This document shows positions 60,945 to 64,000 of a DNA stretch of 64,000 nt, piece after piece; within the stretch, counting starts at the first letter, position 1; each line of letters begins with the position of its first letter. The notes beneath the pieces are model-generated. The model ran no database searches, had not been told where the DNA came from, and saw only the letters and a program-made list of their open reading frames with translations. The translations under genes and the position numbers were made by a program. Origin of the DNA: Marinobacterium sp. LSUCC0821 (lineage in GTDB: Bacteria > Pseudomonadota > Gammaproteobacteria > Pseudomonadales > Balneatricaceae); NCBI RefSeq assembly GCF_012848475.1, contig NZ_CP051666.1, positions 1,763,501 to 1,827,500 of the forward strand, read 5' to 3'.

Positions 60945-62510
60945 TTGGACATTAAACAGATGAACAAGCTTGAAAAAGCGACGGCTTCAAATCAATCAGA
61001 TGTGATGCGTATCGGATACGCTCTACTATTCATGGTTGGTATCATTCTATATATCGGCGCACAGGCTGCAGACATCCCAGGTGGCTTCACGCTCATCGTC
61101 GCTGCTGTAGTTGGCGGCTACATGGCAATGAACATTGGTGCCAACGACGTTGCGAACAACGTGGGTCCAGCAGTAGGCTCTAAAGCTCTTTCGATGACTG
61201 GCGCTATTATCATCGCGGCTATTTTCGAAGCGAGCGGTGCCCTCATTGCGGGTGGTGACGTAGTTAGTACAATCAGTAAAGGGATTATCAACCCTGCTGC
61301 GATTGGTGATGCTGATACCTTCATCTGGTTAATGCTTGCAGCACTTTTAGCAGGCGCGCTTTGGCTGAACCTTGCAACTGCTGTCGGTGCTCCAGTTTCG
61401 ACAACGCACTCTATTGTGGGTGGTGTACTAGGTGCTGGTATTGCCGCTGGCGGATTTGGAATCGCAAACTGGGACCAGATGAGCGCCATTGCGGCAAGCT
61501 GGGTAATCTCCCCTGTCCTTGGCGGTTTAATCGCAGCGGGTTTCTTGTACCTGATCAAACGCACCATTACCTATAAGTCAGACATGCGTGTCGCGGCTAA
61601 GAAGATGGTTCCTGTTCTTATTATGATCATGGCTTGGGCGTTCTCTACTTATCTAGCGCTTAAAGGCCTAAAGAAGATCGTCAAATTGGATTTCATGACT
61701 GCTCTAGGTGTTGGTCTTGCGATCGCGGTTGTTGTTTACGTTATCGTTAAAGGTTTGGTTAGCAAGGCCGCTGACAAGCTCGATAACGACAAAGCAGGTG
61801 TAAACAAACTATTCACTATCCCACTAATCTTCGCTGCTGCACTGCTAAGTTTTGCTCACGGTGCTAACGATGTTGCGAACGCTGTAGGTCCTCTAGCTGC
61901 TATCACAGATGCAATCATGAGCCACGGGGTTTCAACTAAAGCGAGCATTCCTCTTTGGGTTATGATGATTGGTGCTATCGGTATCGCCTTGGGTCTTGCC
62001 CTATTCGGTCCTAAACTGATCAAGACTGTTGGCTCTGAGATCACTGAGCTTGATCAGATGCGTGCTTTCTCGATTGCGATGGCTGCTGCGATCACCGTTA
62101 TTGTTGCATCACAGCTCGGTCTTCCAGTGTCATCTACTCACATCGCTGTGGGTGGTGTATTCGGCGTTGGCTTCCTACGTGAGTTCCTAAAGTCTAGCCA
62201 TGCTCGCATGATCAATGAAATCAAAGATCATCACCAGGGTGCAGACCAGGAAGAGGTAGAAGAGTTCCTAGCTAAGTTTGAGAATGCATCGATCGATGAG
62301 AAAGGTGCAATGCTTAAGCAACTGAAGAAGAAAACAGCTTCTGCAGAACTGAGCAAAAAAGAGCGCAAACAGCTTAAGAAAGCTTACAAGCAAGAACTAG
62401 TGAAACGTTCTGCAGTCTACAAAATTGCTGCAGCATGGATCATCACTGTACCTGCTTCAGGCGGCCTAGCAGCGATCCTATTCTTCGTAATTCGTGGTGT
62501 AATGGTCTAA
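60945..62510 (+). CDS. PiT-family inorganic phosphate transporter
   Basis: The product is 521 residues from the TTG at 60945, with GAGGAG six bases upstream; the ATG at 60960 is less well spaced. Two PiT signature halves are seen: GANDVANNVGPAVGSKALSM near residues 65-84 and GANDVANAVGPLAAITDAIM near 306-325. About ten membrane helices flank a charged loop near 430-490 rich in Lys and Glu. PiT carriers import phosphate with cations, typically constitutively. A Pho-box-like repeat upstream suggests phosphate control here. Confidence 0.95.
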   Translation: MDIKQMNKLEKATASNQSDVMRIGYALLFMVGIILYIGAQAADIPGGFTLIVAAVVGGYMAMNIGANDVANNVGPAVGSKALSMTGAIIIAAIFEASGALIAGGDVVSTISKGIINPAAIGDADTFIWLMLAALLAGALWLNLATAVGAPVSTTHSIVGGVLGAGIAAGGFGIANWDQMSAIAASWVISPVLGGLIAAGFLYLIKRTITYKSDMRVAAKKMVPVLIMIMAWAFSTYLALKGLKKIVKLDFMTALGVGLAIAVVVYVIVKGLVSKAADKLDNDKAGVNKLFTIPLIFAAALLSFAHGANDVANAVGPLAAITDAIMSHGVSTKASIPLWVMMIGAIGIALGLALFGPKLIKTVGSEITELDQMRAFSIAMAAAITVIVASQLGLPVSSTHIAVGGVFGVGFLREFLKSSHARMINEIKDHHQGADQEEVEEFLAKFENASIDEKGAMLKQLKKKTASAELSKKERKQLKKAYKQELVKRSAVYKIAAAWIITVPASGGLAAILFFVIRGVMV

Positions 62511-62525
62511 AACCATTCATCTTCT

Positions 62526-62551
62526 AAAAGCCCCTTCTGGGGCTTTTTTTA
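62526..62551 (+). terminator. Terminator after the PiT gene
   Basis: AAAAGCCCC (62526-62534), TTCT, GGGGCTTTTTTT (62539-62550). Confidence 0.93.
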
Positions 62552-62570
62552 TTTTTATATCATCATGAAA

Positions 62571-62603
62571 TTGTCATAAACGCTTCACAGAGTTGTAACA
62601 GAG
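62571..62603 (+). promoter_or_regulatory. Pho-box-like array upstream of pstS
   Basis: Three 11-base units are in phase: TTGTCATAAAC, GCTTCACAGAG and TTGTAACAGAG. The first is close to the PhoB consensus half-site. The array lies 72-104 bases upstream of the pstS ATG. A -10-like TTCTAAT follows. Confidence 0.7.
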
Positions 62604-62674
62604 AAAACTTCTAATAGACATCAGACAGGTTGTGATTGAAACAACCTTCAGATTTCTAAAACAAGGAGTTGGAT

Positions 62675-63706
62675 ATGATTCTACGTGTTGCAACCGCAGC
62701 GGCTACAGTAGCTGCTCTAATGAGTACTCCAGCAATGGCTCGTGACAATGTGAGCATCGCTGGTTCTTCAACAGTTCTTCCTTTCGCAACGATCGTTGCA
62801 GAGCGTCTAGGTCGTAACCCAGCATTCAACACTCCAGTAGTTGAATCAGGTGGTTCTTCTGTTGGTAAAAAAGGTGTTTGTGACGGTATCGGTACTGAGT
62901 TCATCGATATCGGTAACGCCTCTTCACGCATGAAAACTAAAGAGCTCGAGTACTGTGATACCAACGGCGTAAAACTTACTGAGATTAAAGTAGGTTACGA
63001 CGGGATCGTTGTTGCTAACTCTAAATCAGCGCCACAGCTAAAAGTTTCACTATCAGATCTTGGTAAAGCTCTAACTGCCAAAGTGGCTATCGACGGCAAG
63101 ATGGTCGATAACCCATACAAAACTTGGAACGATGTGAACCCAGCGCTGCCAAATATCGCTATTCGCGTATATGGCCCACCAACAACTTCAGGTACTCGCG
63201 CATCTTTCGCAGAGATCGTGAACGAGAAAGCATACTGTGGCAAAGATGCAGATGCTAAAGCAGCTCTAAAAGCGGCAGGCCTAAAATCTAAACAGTGTCG
63301 TGCGATGCGTACTGATGGCGCGTACATCGAAGCTGGCGAGCAGGACAACCTAATCGTACAGAAACTACAGGAAGATAAAGATGCTTTCGGTATCTTCGGT
63401 TTCTCTTACCTAGACCAGAACTCAGACAGCATCCAGGGCTCTGAGCTAAGCGGCGTTGCTCCAACGTTTGAAGCCATTGCAGACGGCTCTTACAAAGCTT
63501 CACGTGCACTCTACTTCTATGTTAAGCACCAACACATTGGTGTAGTGCCAGGTATCGAAGAGTACATGGCTGAATGGACTAAGTACTGGGATGAGGACGG
63601 TATCCTTGCTGATGCAGGCATGATTCCAATGCCAACAACTGAACGCGAAGAGATGGCTGCACGCATGAAATCTCTACCTGTTCTTAAGGCAAGTGATCTT
63701 AAGTAA
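62675..63706 (+). CDS. pstS: PstS-family periplasmic phosphate-binding protein
   Basis: The product is 343 residues from the ATG at 62675 (AAGGAG six bases upstream; an in-frame TTG at 62669 is too close). A signal peptide (MILRVATAAATVAALMSTPA) precedes VSIAGSSTVLPFATIVAERL near residue 27 with the phosphate-binding Ser-Ser-Thr. VESGGSSVGKKGVCDG near 57, GTRASFAEIVNEKAYCG near 173, and FGFSYLDQNSD near 245 are also present. It delivers phosphate to PstCAB. It is preceded by a Pho-box-like array and followed by a terminator before pstC, a usual way to make excess binding protein. Confidence 0.96.
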   Translation: MILRVATAAATVAALMSTPAMARDNVSIAGSSTVLPFATIVAERLGRNPAFNTPVVESGGSSVGKKGVCDGIGTEFIDIGNASSRMKTKELEYCDTNGVKLTEIKVGYDGIVVANSKSAPQLKVSLSDLGKALTAKVAIDGKMVDNPYKTWNDVNPALPNIAIRVYGPPTTSGTRASFAEIVNEKAYCGKDADAKAALKAAGLKSKQCRAMRTDGAYIEAGEQDNLIVQKLQEDKDAFGIFGFSYLDQNSDSIQGSELSGVAPTFEAIADGSYKASRALYFYVKHQHIGVVPGIEEYMAEWTKYWDEDGILADAGMIPMPTTEREEMAARMKSLPVLKASDLK

Positions 63707-63728
63707 ATCAGACTCTGGTTTATCGATA

Positions 63729-63758
63729 TCCGACCTGTGATTCAGGTCGGATTTTTCT
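63729..63758 (+). terminator. Terminator between pstS and pstC
   Basis: ATCCGACCTG (63727-63736) pairs with CAGGTCGGAT (63742-63751) and is followed by TTTTT. Its position inside the operon suggests partial termination. Confidence 0.88.
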
Positions 63759-63774
63759 ACGTCTGGATAACCAA

Positions 63775-64000
63775 ATGACACTCACATCAATACTGCTCAC
63801 TCTTGTTGTAATTGCTATTGGCTTCTACGTTGCTGGCAACAAGTCTGTGAAGTCAGAGCTTGTTCAAGGGATTAAGTTCCACTCCTTAACCAACTACTAT
63901 GGTTTATGGAATGCAGCGCTTGCATTTTTCCCAGCCACTATCGTTTTAATTCTTTGGTCAACGATAGATCTTCAACTATTCAAAATTTGGATTAGAGATT
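63775..64000 (+). CDS. pstC: PstC phosphate permease, N-terminus only (cut by window edge)
   Basis: The frame runs from the ATG at 63775 to the window edge, 75 codons. It begins MTLTSILLTLVVIAIGFYVA, a membrane helix, and then has the segment HSLTNYYGLWNAALAFFPAT, typical of the longer PstC subunits that follow pstS in Pseudomonas-like genomes. PstC and PstA form the transmembrane channel. Function is inferred from position and N-terminal pattern. Confidence 0.85.
   Translation, partial: MTLTSILLTLVVIAIGFYVAGNKSVKSELVQGIKFHSLTNYYGLWNAALAFFPATIVLILWSTIDLQLFKIWIRD

Overview
The window looks like a chromosomal segment of a marine gammaproteobacterium of the Oceanospirillales/Pseudomonadales type. 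The evidence is gene order. Several blocks match the arrangement known from Pseudomonas and relatives: ftsY-ftsE-ftsX-rpoH, rsmD-coaD-fdx, oxyR-recG, rpmB-rpmG, radC/coaBC-dut-algC-argB, gpmI-envC-ctp with grxC-secB, ubiB-hisI-hisE-tatABC, dsbA-cytochrome c4-engB-polA-thrB, and pstS-pstC. Most of these lie near oriC in such genomes, so the window is probably origin-proximal (inference). No rRNA, tRNA, CRISPR array, prophage or intact insertion sequence was seen.

Positions 1-14.4 kb are accessory and catabolic. A truncated YeiH-type exporter and a di-haem peroxidase come first, followed by a divergent Sel1-repeat protein whose signal-peptide codons overlap those of the peroxidase. Next is a cluster with a TRAP transporter (dctQMP), an aldo/keto reductase, a GntR/UTRA regulator, a Gfo/Idh/MocA dehydrogenase, a clavaminate-synthase-like Fe(II)/2-oxoglutarate dioxygenase, glycerol kinase, a GlpR-type regulator, glycerol-3-phosphate dehydrogenase and a fumarylacetoacetate-hydrolase-family enzyme. 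The substrate cannot be named. The genes read as uptake and oxidative breakdown of an organic acid or glycerol-containing compound. This is the best candidate for an undescribed pathway.

Positions 14.4-32 kb are mostly housekeeping: a WYL-domain regulator, small RNA- and DNA-binding proteins, trmB, rpoH, the division ABC pair ftsEX, ftsY with a perfect 18-copy Glu-Pro microsatellite, rsmD, coaD, ferredoxin, recG (apparently initiated at ATT), oxyR, hemB, mutM and purT. The gene-poor stretch 28564-29159 holds an RsmZ/CsrB-like small RNA with nine GGA motifs, a perfect hairpin, and a long imperfect hairpin whose mismatches are G-U compatible on the minus strand.

Positions 32-51 kb carry ribosomal proteins L28/L33, radC, coenzyme A synthesis, dUTPase, algC, argB, slmA, cell-wall proteolysis and murein-hydrolase activation (ctp, envC), gpmI, redox proteins, secB, the Tat translocase, histidine biosynthesis and ubiB. 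Positions 51-64 kb carry dsbA, cytochrome c4, engB, an azlCD amino-acid exporter, polA, thrB, uvrD, a PiT phosphate transporter and the start of the pst operon. The last two each have an upstream 11-bp-periodic Pho-box-like repeat. Three REP-doublet (REPIN-like) elements sit at 33778-33855, 46294-46381 and 58451-58522.
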